43,380 nt of DNA, taken from contig JAAVGE010000056.1 of assembly GCA_014800385.1 (NCBI GenBank), forward strand, positions 1-43,380, in the 5' to 3' direction. The notes under the pieces are model-generated. The model was not told the DNA's origin and ran no database searches. It worked only from the letters and a program-made list of their open reading frames with translations. The position numbers and the translations under genes are program-made. The DNA comes from Bacteroidales bacterium (GTDB taxonomy: Bacteria > Bacteroidota > Bacteroidia > Bacteroidales > Muribaculaceae). Positions 1-8,927 of this stretch are shown here, in pieces (the stretch's first letter is position 1; each line of letters starts with the position of its first letter).

Positions 1-310
1 TCTGACAACCAAACTATTACAAGCCCTGCAACCCGTCTCAGCAACCCCGTAGGGCTGCTCCACGGAGCAGCCGCCACCACACATCACAAAGCCCCTCACA
101 AACCCATGGGCGTCCAGAGGACGCCGATTTTGCGTAGCCCCGTACGCTGCAGCGAAGCGGAAGCGTGCGGGGTAAAGAAACAGCATATGATGGGCGTGCC
201 GAAAGGTACGCCGAGTGAAGAAACTCAAGCAACACCATTCTACCCTGCGGCTGCTCCATGGAGCAGCCCTACAATCTGATAATCAACCCATTACAAGCCA
301 TGCGACCCGG
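1..310. repeat. Cluster of five REP-like hairpins flanked by a direct repeat
   Basis: No coding sequence is credible here. Five hairpins follow one another: a palindrome at 53-72 (GGCTGCTCCACGGAGCAGCC), GGCGTCC/GGACGCC at 109-125, an 11-bp stem at 138-148/162-172, GGCGTGCC/GGTACGCC with a GAAA loop at 193-212, and a perfect 20-bp palindrome at 249-268. The outer two match the palindrome of the family 1 elements elsewhere in the window. A 29-nt imperfect direct repeat containing ATTACAAGCC lies at about 7-35 and 281-309. The block is downstream of lpxA, beyond its terminator. It resembles a REP/BIME cluster; its function is unknown. Confidence 0.7.
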
Positions 311-330
311 TCCACATAGTGGGGCATAAT

Positions 331-372
331 AAAAAAAGGCGTGCTCAACACCCTGTTGGCACACCTTTTTAT
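331..372 (-). terminator. Rho-independent terminator of the lpxD-lpxC/fabZ-lpxA operon
   Basis: Read on the minus strand, a stem of about 12 bp with one bulge and one mismatch (338-350 pairing with 354-365, CCC/GGG loop) is followed by seven T residues (331-337). It starts 18-25 nt past the lpxA stop codon, where the operon should end. The plus strand also has a T-run (366-370), so it could work in both directions. Confidence 0.8.
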
Positions 373-389
373 AGTTGTTTATATCTCCC

Positions 390-1172
390 TTATTTGCTTG
401 TGTATCCGCGGATGATGCCTCGGCGGGCATTGCGGATAAACATAAGGATTTCGTCACGTTCCTTGGTTGCAGGGAGTTCGGCCTCGATCTGCTCTACAGC
501 GTCAGTGACATTGTATTTTGAGAGGTAGAGATAGCGATATACACTCTGAATGTCGTTGATCTGCTCATTGGTGAAATTACGACGGCGCAGACCGATGGAG
601 TTCACACCGCAGTACACCAGAGGCTCACGTCCGGCTTTAACGAACGGGGGCACATCTTTACCGATGAGGGCACCACCCTGAATCATCACGTGTGAGCCTA
701 AGTGGCAGAACTGGTGAATCATTGTGCCACCGCCGATAACAGCCCAGTCGTCAACAACAACCTCGCCGGCAAGTTGGCTTGCGTTGGCGATGATGACATT
801 GTTACCGACAATGCAGTCATGAGCCACATGGGAGTAAGCCATAATCAGACAGTTGTTGCCCACTACGGTTTTGCCACGTGCCACAGTACCGCGGTTAACG
901 GTTACACATTCACGAATGGTTGTATTGTCACCGATAATGGCGTAGGTCTCCTCCCCCTTGAACTTCAGGTCCTGAGGAACAGCAGAGATGACAGCACCGG
1001 GGAAAATACGGCAGTTTTTGCCGATGCGGGCACCTTCCATGATGGTTACGTTGCTCCCGATCCATGTACCTTCACCAATCTCCACATTCTGGTCGATTGT
1101 CACGAAGGGATCGATTATAACACTTGAATGGATTTTTGCTGCGGGATGTATGTATGCTAAAGGTTGTTTCAT
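390..1172 (-). CDS. lpxA: Acyl-ACP--UDP-N-acetylglucosamine O-acyltransferase
   Basis: This 260-residue protein matches LpxA, the cytoplasmic enzyme that puts a 3-hydroxyacyl chain on UDP-GlcNAc in the first step of lipid A synthesis. Residues 1-190 are hexapeptide repeats of a left-handed beta helix. The family motif HVAHDC is at 115-120, making His118 the likely catalytic base. The HQFC and GVNSIGLRRR segments of LpxA follow, then a C-terminal helical domain. It is the last gene of a minus-strand operon and its ATG is 3 nt after the lpxC-fabZ stop. The length is normal and all key residues are present. Confidence 0.97.
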   Translation of the reverse strand: MKQPLAYIHPAAKIHSSVIIDPFVTIDQNVEIGEGTWIGSNVTIMEGARIGKNCRIFPGAVISAVPQDLKFKGEETYAIIGDNTTIRECVTVNRGTVARGKTVVGNNCLIMAYSHVAHDCIVGNNVIIANASQLAGEVVVDDWAVIGGGTMIHQFCHLGSHVMIQGGALIGKDVPPFVKAGREPLVYCGVNSIGLRRRNFTNEQINDIQSVYRYLYLSKYNVTDAVEQIEAELPATKERDEILMFIRNARRGIIRGYTSK

Positions 1173-1175
1173 CGT

Positions 1176-2558
1176 TTACTTGTTTTTGATTATCTGAGCC
1201 ATAAATTCACATTCGCTGACCACCTTCTCACCGACGAAGGCAATGCCGCGCATAACCGCGCAACCGCGGCGCATGGGGGTAAGGAACGACACGTGGAACT
1301 TGAGGGTGTCACCGGGCACAACTTTCTGACGGAACTTCACATTGTCAATCTTCATGAAGTAGGTGGAGTAACGTTCGGGATCCTCAACCTGTGACAACAC
1401 GAGCAGACCGCCGGTCTGTGCCATTGCCTCAATCTGAAGCACACCGGGCAGAACAGGTTCTTCGGGGAAGTGACCCTGGAAGAAAGGTTCGTTGGCGGTG
1501 ATATTCTTGATAGCCACGATGTGGTGTTCACCCTTTTCTATTACCTTGTCTACCAACAGGAAGGGGTAGCGGTGGGGCAGACGTGAGCGGATTTCGTTGA
1601 TATCCATCACGGGAGCGTCAGAGGGGTTATAATAAGGAGCCTGCACGGGGTTCTTGCGGAGTTCCTGACGGATTTTCTTGGCCAGAGTGGTGTTCAATGT
1701 GTGTCCGGGCTTGGTAGCGAGCACCTTACCTTTGAGAGGACGACCAATCAGAGCGAGGTCACCCACCACGTCGAGAAGTTTGTGACGTGCAGGTTCATTG
1801 GTATAGGCCAGAGGACGGTTGTTCAGGTAGCCCAACTGTTCGGTCTGCTTACGGGCCACACCCATCAGGTCGGCCAGACGGTCCAGTTCTTCCTGAGCCA
1901 TTGGAGCATCGTAGATGACGATGGCATTGTCAAGGTCGCCACCTTTGATGAGGTTATGTTTCAGCAGGGGTTCAACTTCACGGACAAAGACGAATGTGCG
2001 TGCGCCGGCAATTTCGCTGTTGAACTTAGCCATGTCGTTGAGCGATGCGAACTGATTATTGAGAACAGGTGAATCAAAGTCAACCATCACATCAACCGAG
2101 AAGCCGTTGTCAGGCAGCAGGACGATTGAAGCGCCTGATTCCTCGTCACACACCTCTATGCGTTCTTTGACAACATAAAACACCTTGTCATATTTCTGTT
2201 CAACCAGTCCGGTTTCAGCGATTTTCTCCACGTAGGGAAGAGCGCTGCCGTCCAGGATGGGGAGTTCGGGAGCGTCAACTTTAATCAGCACATTGTCGAT
2301 GCCTGCCGCATAGAGGGCAGCCATAGCATGTTCGATGGTGCTTACGCGAGCATCACCGTTAGCGATGACAGTGCCGCGGGTTGTTTCCACAACATTCTCA
2401 GCCAGAGCGTCAATAACGGGTTCCCCTTCCAGGTCAGTGCGCTGGAACTTGTATCCGTGGTTATCCGGAGCGGGGCAGAATGTGGCTGTTATATTGAGTC
2501 CGGTGTGCAGACCTTTACCGGTGAGGGTGAAAGCGTCTTTGAGAGTTATCTGCTTCAT
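1176..2558 (-). CDS. lpxC-fabZ: Bifunctional UDP-3-O-acyl-GlcNAc deacetylase / 3-hydroxyacyl-ACP dehydratase (LpxC-FabZ fusion)
   Basis: This 460-residue protein joins two enzymes. Residues 1 to about 305 are LpxC, the zinc deacetylase that commits UDP-3-O-acyl-GlcNAc to lipid A; zinc ligands are His77 in STIEH and His259/Asp263 in HKLLDVVGD. Residues from about 315 to 460 are FabZ, the hot-dog-fold dehydratase of fatty acid elongation, with catalytic His363 in GHFP and Glu377 in LQIEAMAQ. The fusion is typical of Bacteroidota and couples lipid A commitment to 3-hydroxyacyl-ACP use in one polypeptide. It lies 18 nt after lpxD and 3 nt before lpxA. All catalytic residues of both halves are intact. 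Confidence 0.97.
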   Translation of the reverse strand: MKQITLKDAFTLTGKGLHTGLNITATFCPAPDNHGYKFQRTDLEGEPVIDALAENVVETTRGTVIANGDARVSTIEHAMAALYAAGIDNVLIKVDAPELPILDGSALPYVEKIAETGLVEQKYDKVFYVVKERIEVCDEESGASIVLLPDNGFSVDVMVDFDSPVLNNQFASLNDMAKFNSEIAGARTFVFVREVEPLLKHNLIKGGDLDNAIVIYDAPMAQEELDRLADLMGVARKQTEQLGYLNNRPLAYTNEPARHKLLDVVGDLALIGRPLKGKVLATKPGHTLNTTLAKKIRQELRKNPVQAPYYNPSDAPVMDINEIRSRLPHRYPFLLVDKVIEKGEHHIVAIKNITANEPFFQGHFPEEPVLPGVLQIEAMAQTGGLLVLSQVEDPERYSTYFMKIDNVKFRQKVVPGDTLKFHVSFLTPMRRGCAVMRGIAFVGEKVVSECEFMAQIIKNK

Positions 2559-2576
2559 ATCAAGAAATGTATATGA

Positions 2577-3593
2577 TTATTTTTGTTTTTCGAGTTTGTT
2601 TACACGTTTGTAAAGTTCGGGAAGTGTCTTTATCGCCGCAGCCTGTCGCATGAAGTCACGGGCGTCGGTTGCAGGATAACCCATTATGGTCTGACCATCC
2701 GCCACATTGCGGGGCACACCTGACTGAGCGCCGATGTTGACCCTGTCGCCGACAGTGATATGTCCGGCAAAGCCAACCTGACCTCCAACCATACAGTTTG
2801 CGCCTATCTTGGTTGATCCTGCGACACCTGCCTGGGCAGCCATGACGGTGTCGTGACCTATCTCGCAGTTGTGGGCCACCTGAATGAGGTTGTCAAGTTT
2901 CACACCGCTGCGTATCACCGTCGAGCCCATTGTGGCGCGGTCGACAGTGGTGTTGGCACCAATCTCCACATTATCCTCTACAACGACGTTACCGATCTGA
3001 GGTATCTTGTTGTAGTGTCCGTCGACGGGGGCGAATCCGAAGCCGTCGGCACCGATAACAACACCTGCATGAAGAATACATCCGTTGCCTATCTGACAGT
3101 TATGGTAGATTTTCACACCGGGATAGAGAATGGTGTTATCTCCGATGACAACGTTGTTGCCAATGTAGACCTGCGGGTAAATCTTGACGTTTTTACCCAG
3201 AGTGACATTCTGTCCGACATAGGCAAAAGCACCGATGTAGGCATCTTCAGGCACTGTCACCCCATCGCTGACGTGTGAGGGTTGTTCAACACCCGTGGGA
3301 TGCTGCGACATCATTGCCGACACCATCTCCAGCAGACGAGCCACGGTGGCATACGGGTCATCAACACGTATCAGTGTTGCCGACACCGGCTGTTCAGGAA
3401 CAAAATCACGGTTCACCAGAACGATTGACGAGCCGGTAGTATATATATAATGTGTATATTTGGGATTAGCGAGGAATGAGATTGCGCCGGGCTTACCCTC
3501 CTCAATCTTGGCTATGGTTGAAACGGTGACGTTTCCATCACCTTCGACAGCACCGTTGACAAGTGCCGCAATTTGATCAGCAGAAAATTGCAT
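2577..3593 (-). CDS. lpxD: UDP-3-O-(3-hydroxyacyl)glucosamine N-acyltransferase
   Basis: The 338-residue product is LpxD, which adds the N-linked 3-hydroxyacyl chain to the deacetylated product of LpxC. An N-terminal uridine-binding domain (about 1-100) precedes a long hexapeptide-repeat beta helix (110-300). The catalytic His241 is in [10 protein letters not shown], with the second conserved histidine at 247. A short C-terminal helix closes the protein. It opens the lpxD, lpxC-fabZ, lpxA operon. Many Bacteroidales have an HD-domain phosphohydrolase gene just upstream of lpxD (general knowledge); here that position is a non-coding gap followed by a divergent kinase gene. Confidence 0.97.
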   Translation of the reverse strand: MQFSADQIAALVNGAVEGDGNVTVSTIAKIEEGKPGAISFLANPKYTHYIYTTGSSIVLVNRDFVPEQPVSATLIRVDDPYATVARLLEMVSAMMSQHPTGVEQPSHVSDGVTVPEDAYIGAFAYVGQNVTLGKNVKIYPQVYIGNNVVIGDNTILYPGVKIYHNCQIGNGCILHAGVVIGADGFGFAPVDGHYNKIPQIGNVVVEDNVEIGANTTVDRATMGSTVIRSGVKLDNLIQVAHNCEIGHDTVMAAQAGVAGSTKIGANCMVGGQVGFAGHITVGDRVNIGAQSGVPRNVADGQTIMGYPATDARDFMRQAAAIKTLPELYKRVNKLEKQK

Positions 3594-3925
3594 TAATGAA
3601 TAGTTTATAGATATTATACAGATGCAACTGTTATTGAATTACTGAAATAATTCCGCAAAGATACAATTTTTTTTCATTACAACGACAAAATAGCCCCATT
3701 ATTTCACCTTCCTTGTCACAAAAATTCTCAAATAGACCATTCTACCCACCTTTTTGAACAACATTGATAAAAAGAATAAGAAATGTATCCATACATTTGC
3801 ACATTTCACATATTTATGTTAATTTTGACGGTAAATGTTAAAAACACCCTCTCTCAACAATTCAACTATTAAAGTTGTTAATATAATAAATTTAAAATTT
3901 TACTAAATTACAGCATAAAAAGAGA
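3594..3925. other. AT-rich divergent intergenic region (lpxD / histidine kinase)
   Basis: This 332-bp gap has no credible ORF. It holds the lpxD-side promoter above and, on the plus strand, a perfect -7 box TACATTTG at 3792-3799 that probably serves the kinase gene. No well-spaced -33 TTTG accompanies the latter. The remaining sequence is A/T-rich with no other recognisable element. Confidence 0.6.
3656..3689 (-). promoter_or_regulatory. Probable lpxD operon promoter
   Basis: On the minus strand a TATCTTTG box (3663-3656) matches the Bacteroidota -7 consensus TAnnTTTG. A TTTG at 3689-3686 could be the -33 box; the 22-nt spacing is slightly longer than usual. The predicted leader is about 60 nt. 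Confidence 0.5.
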
Positions 3926-5458
3926 ATGAAACGCTCGACAATCTGGATATTGACAATACTGATGGTAATCACCTTCATTGGGTTGCTTTACATGCAGTTG
4001 GTGTATCTCGGTGACATCATCAAGATGCGCGACGACCAGTTTGCGGAAAGCGTCAAGCGCAGCCTCTATGCCGTAAGTCAGCACCTGGAGCAGGACGAAG
4101 CGCGCCACTATCTTGAAGAGGATGTGGCAAACATTGAAACCAGCACAATCTATGCCGAATATGCCGACGGAAACGTCCCCCATATCGGCGGCATCAAATA
4201 CTCCATCACCACCCCGAGCGGCGTCGAAGCCGACCTCACCATCAAAGGTGATGCCGAAGAAATAAACCGTATTCAGGGCACACCCGGAGGGGTACTCAAC
4301 CACTACCGCTCAATGCAGGAGGCTCTCAAAGGACAGTACCTCTATCAGAAAGGATTGATCGACGACGTTATCCTCAACATCATCAGTCAGTCAAGCGACC
4401 GCCCCATCCAGGAACGCGCCGACACAACCGTGGTGCGACAGTATCTGCGTCAGCAGTTGGAAAACAACGGACTGACACTGCCGTTTGAGTTCTCCATCGT
4501 CAACCGCAACGGCTACACCCTGATGTCAACCCCGGGATTCACCAACATCGAGGAAGGGAACAACAACATGTTCGTGCAGACACTCTTCCCCAACGACCCC
4601 ATACCAAAAAAGAACTATCTGAAGGTGTATTTCCCGACGAAGAAGGACTACATCCTCTCCTCCATCCGCTTCATGATACCCTCCTTCGCCTTCTCCTTCA
4701 TACTGCTGATAATATTCATCTGCACCATCACCCTGGCACTGCGGCAGAAGAAACTCACGGAGATGAAAAACGACTTCATCAACAACATGACCCATGAGTT
4801 CAAAACCCCCATATCCTCAATCTCACTGGCAGCACAGATGCTTAACGACGATTCCGTCCGCAAATCACCCACCATGCTCCAACACATATCAACAGTGATC
4901 ATGGATGAGACCAAGCGTCTGCGGTTCCAGGTTGAGAAAGTGCTCCAGATGTCGATGTTCGACCGCAACCGCGCCTCAATGCGCCTGCAGGATGTCGATG
5001 CACAGAAAGCGATAGAGAACATCGTGCGCACCTTCAAACTGAAAGTGGAACGCTATGGCGGTCACCTCACCGCCAATCTCGATGCCCCCGACACGATGGT
5101 CAATGTCGACGAGATGCACTTCACCAACGTCATCTTCAACCTTCTGGACAATGCCGTCAAATACCGCTCGGAGAGCCGTCCGCTTGAACTGAACGTCAGC
5201 ACACGCAACATAGCCGGCAACCGCCTGCAGATTACAGTGAGCGACAACGGAATAGGCATACGCAAGGAGGATCTGAAGCGAATATTCGAAAGGTTCTACC
5301 GTGTGTCAACCGGTAACCTCCACGACGTCAAAGGATTCGGACTCGGTCTGGCCTATGTCAAAAAAATCGTGACCGCTCTCAACGGCGACATCAAGGTGGA
5401 GAGCGAATTTAATCAAGGAACAAAATTTATAATAACCCTACCTCTAACAAAAAATTAG
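3926..5458 (+). CDS. rprX: Sensor histidine kinase, RprX-like
   Basis: This is a 510-residue inner-membrane sensor kinase. TM1 is at about 6-27, followed by a periplasmic sensor of about 215 residues and TM2 at about 248-272. The HisKA segment has the phospho-acceptor His290 in MTHEFKTP. The ATPase domain carries the N box with Asn405 (NLLDNAVKY), G1 box DNGIGI (440-445), the F box RIFERFYR and G2 box GFGLGLAYV (470-478). It is the first gene of a pair with the response regulator 5 nt downstream. The architecture and pairing resemble Bacteroides RprX/RprY; the symbol is by resemblance, and the signal sensed cannot be read from the sequence. Confidence 0.85.
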   Translation: MKRSTIWILTILMVITFIGLLYMQLVYLGDIIKMRDDQFAESVKRSLYAVSQHLEQDEARHYLEEDVANIETSTIYAEYADGNVPHIGGIKYSITTPSGVEADLTIKGDAEEINRIQGTPGGVLNHYRSMQEALKGQYLYQKGLIDDVILNIISQSSDRPIQERADTTVVRQYLRQQLENNGLTLPFEFSIVNRNGYTLMSTPGFTNIEEGNNNMFVQTLFPNDPIPKKNYLKVYFPTKKDYILSSIRFMIPSFAFSFILLIIFICTITLALRQKKLTEMKNDFINNMTHEFKTPISSISLAAQMLNDDSVRKSPTMLQHISTVIMDETKRLRFQVEKVLQMSMFDRNRASMRLQDVDAQKAIENIVRTFKLKVERYGGHLTANLDAPDTMVNVDEMHFTNVIFNLLDNAVKYRSESRPLELNVSTRNIAGNRLQITVSDNGIGIRKEDLKRIFERFYRVSTGNLHDVKGFGLGLAYVKKIVTALNGDIKVESEFNQGTKFIITLPLTKN

Positions 5459-5463
5459 AAAAT

Positions 5464-6174
5464 ATGGAAGAACGTGTGAGAATACTGCTATGCGAAGATG
5501 ACGAATATCTTGGCATGCTCCTGAGAGAATACCTCCAGGCAAAGGGCTTCAACGTTGACCTCTTCGCCGATGGCGAAAGCGGCTACAAAGCGTTTGTAAA
5601 AGGAAAATATGAAATATGTCTGCTCGACGTGATGATGCCCAAAAAGGACGGATTCACCCTGGCTCAGGAAATACGTACGGTCAACTCCGAAGTACCCATC
5701 ATTTTCCTGACTGCCAAAGCATTGAAGGAAGATATACTGGAAGGTTTCAAAATCGGTGCTGATGACTACATCACCAAACCTTTCTCAATCGAGGAACTGG
5801 TGTTCCGTATCGAGGCCATCCTGCGTCGTGTACGTGGCAAGAAAGGTAAAGAAATCACAATGTACAAAATCGGCAAGTTCACCTTCGACACCCAGAAACA
5901 GGTGCTTATGATAGGTGACAAAGTGACCAAACTGACAACCAAAGAGTCAGAACTGCTCAGCCTACTCTGCGCCCACATCAACGAAATCCTCGAACGTAAC
6001 TTCGCCCTGAAAACAATCTGGATCGACGACAACTACTTCAACGCCCGATCAATGGATGTTTACATCACCAAACTGCGTAAACATCTGAAAGATGACCCCT
6101 CAATCGAGATCATCAACATCCACGGCAAAGGCTACAAACTTATCGCTCCCGAGGTGGAGGCCGCCAAAGCCTGA
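5464..6174 (+). CDS. rprY: OmpR-family response regulator, RprY-like
   Basis: The 236-residue protein has an N-terminal receiver domain with acidic residues at 11-13, phospho-acceptor Asp55 in LLDVMMP, Thr83 and Lys105 (TKPF). A winged-helix DNA-binding domain of the OmpR/PhoB type spans about 130-230, with the typical ending SIEIINIHGKGYKL. It sits 5 nt after the kinase gene and is almost certainly co-transcribed and phosphorylated by it. It closely fits RprY of Bacteroides, but its target genes cannot be deduced here. Confidence 0.88.
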   Translation: MEERVRILLCEDDEYLGMLLREYLQAKGFNVDLFADGESGYKAFVKGKYEICLLDVMMPKKDGFTLAQEIRTVNSEVPIIFLTAKALKEDILEGFKIGADDYITKPFSIEELVFRIEAILRRVRGKKGKEITMYKIGKFTFDTQKQVLMIGDKVTKLTTKESELLSLLCAHINEILERNFALKTIWIDDNYFNARSMDVYITKLRKHLKDDPSIEIINIHGKGYKLIAPEVEAAKA

Positions 6175-6192
6175 CACCCCATAACGTTTACT

Positions 6193-6238
6193 CACCGGGG
6201 CTGTGTGTAAGGAATCTTTCCCACACACAGCCCCGGTG
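6193..6238 (+). terminator. Strong 16-bp hairpin after the two-component operon
   Basis: Perfect inverted repeat CACCGGGGCTGTGTGT (6193-6208) and its complement (6223-6238), with a 14-nt loop, begins 18 nt after the response regulator stop. No U-tract follows on either strand, so it may be an unconventional terminator or an mRNA 3'-end stabiliser. Confidence 0.6.
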
Positions 6239-6316
6239 GCATACCCTCCGGACCCCTTCACTTATTAACAAAAACAGCGACTTATCAACAAAACCGTCAA
6301 TTTCCTCAATATTAAT

Positions 6317-6347
6317 ATTGACACTACGGAAAATATCCCCATATTTG
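6317..6347 (+). promoter_or_regulatory. Probable parA promoter
   Basis: ATTG at 6317-6320 and CATATTTG at 6340-6347, 19 nt apart, each differ at one position from the Bacteroidota -33 TTTG and -7 TAnnTTTG boxes. The -7 box ends 19 nt before the parA ATG. Confidence 0.45.
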
Positions 6348-6366
6348 CATAGAAAATAGAGTAACT

Positions 6367-7131
6367 ATGGGAAAAATAATCGCTATAGCAAACCAGAAAG
6401 GCGGTGTTGGTAAGACCACCACTACAATCAACCTCGCCGCCTCGCTTGCCATGGAAGGGAAACGTGTGCTTATCGTTGACGCCGATCCTCAGGCTAACGC
6501 CACATCAGGCTACGGCATCGATCCGCGAAGCATAAGTTCATCGATCTACGAATGTCTGGTCGACAACTACCCCGTCCGCGGCACCGAAGTGAGCACATGC
6601 GTCGACAACCTCAAGTTGGTGGGGTCGCGCATCGATCTGGCAGGAGCGGAACTGGAACTTATTTCCAAGCCTGACCGCGAACGAGTGCTCTACCACCTGC
6701 TCAATGACATCCGCAACGACTATGATTTCATCCTTATCGACTGTTCCCCCTCTTTAGGTCTGATAACAGTCAACGCCCTCACGGCCGCCAACTCCGTCAT
6801 CATCCCCGTTCAGGCCGAATACTTCGCACTGGAAGGGATCAGCAAACTGCTCAACACAATCCGTATAATAAAGTCGAAACTCAACCCCTCGCTGGAAATA
6901 GAAGGATTTCTGCTGACCATGTACGATGCACGCCTCCGCCTGGCCAACCAAATTTATGAAGAACTGAAAACACACTTCGGCGACATGGTGTTCAACACCG
7001 TCATTCCACGCAACATCAAACTCAGCGAAGCGCCCAGCCACGGTCTACCCGCCATTCTTTACGACCCGGAAAGCCGCGGTGCCACTTCACACGTAATGCT
7101 CGCCAAAGAAATTATCTCAAAAAACAAGTAA
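6367..7131 (+). CDS. parA: Chromosome-partitioning ATPase ParA/Soj
   Basis: This 254-residue cytoplasmic ATPase belongs to the ParA/MinD deviant-Walker family. The P-loop KGGVGKTT is at 11-18 with the signature lysine, followed by VDADPQANAT (switch I region) and the Walker B-like LIDCSPSLG. ParA binds DNA non-specifically as an ATP dimer and is released by ParB, which moves chromosome origins apart. parB starts 5 nt downstream, the usual chromosomal arrangement. The length is that of chromosomal Soj proteins, which lack the N-terminal HTH of some plasmid ParAs. Confidence 0.96.
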   Translation: MGKIIAIANQKGGVGKTTTTINLAASLAMEGKRVLIVDADPQANATSGYGIDPRSISSSIYECLVDNYPVRGTEVSTCVDNLKLVGSRIDLAGAELELISKPDRERVLYHLLNDIRNDYDFILIDCSPSLGLITVNALTAANSVIIPVQAEYFALEGISKLLNTIRIIKSKLNPSLEIEGFLLTMYDARLRLANQIYEELKTHFGDMVFNTVIPRNIKLSEAPSHGLPAILYDPESRGATSHVMLAKEIISKNK

Positions 7132-7136
7132 CCGAT

Positions 7137-8039
7137 ATGCTCCCTAAACGTTCAGCCCTCGGCCGCGGTCTTGACTCGCTCATCTCAATGGACGACACCC
7201 CCGCCCGCGGAACCTCGGCAATCAACGAAATCGACCTCGCCAAGATAACACCCAACCCTGACCAGCCCCGCCGCTTCTTTGATGACGAGGCGCTGCAGGA
7301 ACTCGCAGCCTCAATCAAGGAATTAGGGATAATACAACCGCTGTCGCTCCGCAAAACCGGTCCCGACACCTACCAGATCATCGCCGGCGAACGTCGCTTC
7401 CGCGCTGCATCTCTGGCAGGACTGCGCACCGTTCCGGCCTATATCCGCACCGCCAACGATGTGGAACTGACCGAAATGGCGCTCATCGAAAACATACAGC
7501 GCGAGGATCTTAACGCCATTGAGATAGCACTGACATTCCGCAAACTGATCGACCAGTACAATCTGACACAGGAACGATTGAGCGAACGCATAGGCAAGAA
7601 CCGCGCCACAATAGCCAACTTCCTGCGACTGCTGCGCCTCCCCGCCGATGTACAGATAGGTCTGCGCGACCGACGTGTCACCATGGGTCACGCCCGAGCC
7701 CTGCTCACACTCTCCGACCCGACGCTCCAACTCAAACTGTTCAACGAAATCATCCGCAACGACCTCTCAGTGCGCCGTGTTGAAGAACTCGCCAAACAGT
7801 GGGAAGCAAACGGAGTGTCCGCCGCATCGAATGCCCCTCATCGCGCCTCCACCTCTCAGCGAAGCATGGATTTTGACATCCTTAAAAAACATCTTTCCGC
7901 CACTTTCCGCACCCCCGTTAACTTCACTTGCGACAAGTCAGGAAAAGGAAAAATCACATTTCCATTCAAAAATGATGAGGAACTTGCAAAATTAATTAGT
8001 ATCTTTGACTCATTAAAACATCCTGACATAAGCGGCTGA
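7137..8039 (+). CDS. parB: Chromosome-partitioning protein ParB/Spo0J
   Basis: The 300-residue protein begins with the typical KRSALGRGLDSLI segment, which in this family contacts ParA. The N-terminal ParB/Sulfiredoxin domain has NPDQPRRFF and the CTP-binding GERRFRA motif. A central HTH domain follows (IENIQREDLNAIEIA onward, GKNRATIANFLRLL), which recognises parS. The C-terminal part is a dimerisation domain behind a Ser/Ala-rich linker. By family knowledge it is a CTP-dependent sliding clamp loaded at parS. No parS-like palindrome (TGTTTCACGTGAAACA) was noticed in the window. Confidence 0.96.
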   Translation: MLPKRSALGRGLDSLISMDDTPARGTSAINEIDLAKITPNPDQPRRFFDDEALQELAASIKELGIIQPLSLRKTGPDTYQIIAGERRFRAASLAGLRTVPAYIRTANDVELTEMALIENIQREDLNAIEIALTFRKLIDQYNLTQERLSERIGKNRATIANFLRLLRLPADVQIGLRDRRVTMGHARALLTLSDPTLQLKLFNEIIRNDLSVRRVEELAKQWEANGVSAASNAPHRASTSQRSMDFDILKKHLSATFRTPVNFTCDKSGKGKITFPFKNDEELAKLISIFDSLKHPDISG

Positions 8040-8094
8040 TGTCTGAAATTCCCCATTTTCAAACACCAATCGCTTGAATTTCAATTTGTTATCA

Positions 8095-8904
8095 ATGAAG
8101 CAACTGCTACACTTCATTTCGCGGTTCTCCGTCAAAAACCACACATTATCTGTTGCGGGAATTATTATTTTAATTCTTGCAACACCTTTTAACATTTTTT
8201 CAAACCCACAATATAACCTCCCCGACTCGATAGTTGTAGGCGAGCCTGTGAGCCGTCCGGTGGAGGTTGTGGAAAAGGAGATACAGATGATAGGTGACTC
8301 AACGGTGGTGACCCCCGTCGACACCCTTCAGGTGATCAACGGACCGGTAGCCGTGGCAAACGAACTGCTTCCGGGTTCGAAATGGGATCAGGAATGGGTG
8401 GAACGCAAAGTGGATTACAATCCCGACCCCACCCGTGCGGTGTGGATGTCAGCATTATTCCCCGGGCTGGGTCAGGTTTACAACCGACGTTACTGGAAAC
8501 TTCCCCTTATTGTCGGAGGCTACCTCGGTCTGGCATACGCCACAAGTTGGAACAACACCATGCTCAAGGACTACACACAGGCGTTCGCCGACATCACCGA
8601 CAAGGACCCCAACACCAACAGTTACATGAACTTCTTCCCCAGCACGGTCAGTGAATCCAGTCTGGACAAGACATGGCTTACAAACACCCTGCGCTCACGT
8701 AAGAATTTCTACCGTCGCAACCGCGACCTCTGCATAATAGCGATGATCGGCGTATATGCCCTGGCTATGGTCGATGCCTACGTCGATGCCTCGCTCGCCC
8801 ATTTCGACATCTCACCCGACCTCACCGTCGACGTGGCTCCCGCAGTAATGATCGAGAGCCGCAATCAGGCCGCCGTGGGACTGCAGTGGGCCTTCCGCTT
8901 TTGA
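8095..8904 (+). CDS. DUF5683 membrane protein
   Basis: The ORF is open from a TTG at 8074, but the ATG at 8095 gives MKQLLHFISRF and a normal N-terminal hydrophobic segment, so it is preferred (269 residues). A hydrophobic segment at about 20-37 is followed by an acidic linker, then the DUF5683 core (ALFPGLGQVYNRRYWKLP, a short TM helix, a soluble loop and a second TM helix near FYRRNRDL...MIGVYALAMVDAYVDASL). The function of the family is unknown. Its place between parB and an MltD-like gene is common in Bacteroidota, suggesting an envelope role linked to growth or division (inference). Confidence 0.85.
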   Translation: MKQLLHFISRFSVKNHTLSVAGIIILILATPFNIFSNPQYNLPDSIVVGEPVSRPVEVVEKEIQMIGDSTVVTPVDTLQVINGPVAVANELLPGSKWDQEWVERKVDYNPDPTRAVWMSALFPGLGQVYNRRYWKLPLIVGGYLGLAYATSWNNTMLKDYTQAFADITDKDPNTNSYMNFFPSTVSESSLDKTWLTNTLRSRKNFYRRNRDLCIIAMIGVYALAMVDAYVDASLAHFDISPDLTVDVAPAVMIESRNQAAVGLQWAFRF

Positions 8905-8927
8905 AACCTCAAACTTTACTTGCAATC

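Noticed and set aside
38-259. Open frame on the minus strand across the hairpin cluster
   Set aside because: It is entirely built of repeated hairpin sequence, has no recognisable domain and overlaps no promoter.
8074-8094. TTG start for the DUF5683 gene
   Set aside because: The ATG at 8095 gives a more typical N-terminus; the TTG-derived residues add nothing recognisable.
6175-8100. Search for parS near parAB
   Set aside because: No sequence close to TGTTTCACGTGAAACA was found; partial matches elsewhere (such as GAAACACG near 31105) are too weak.
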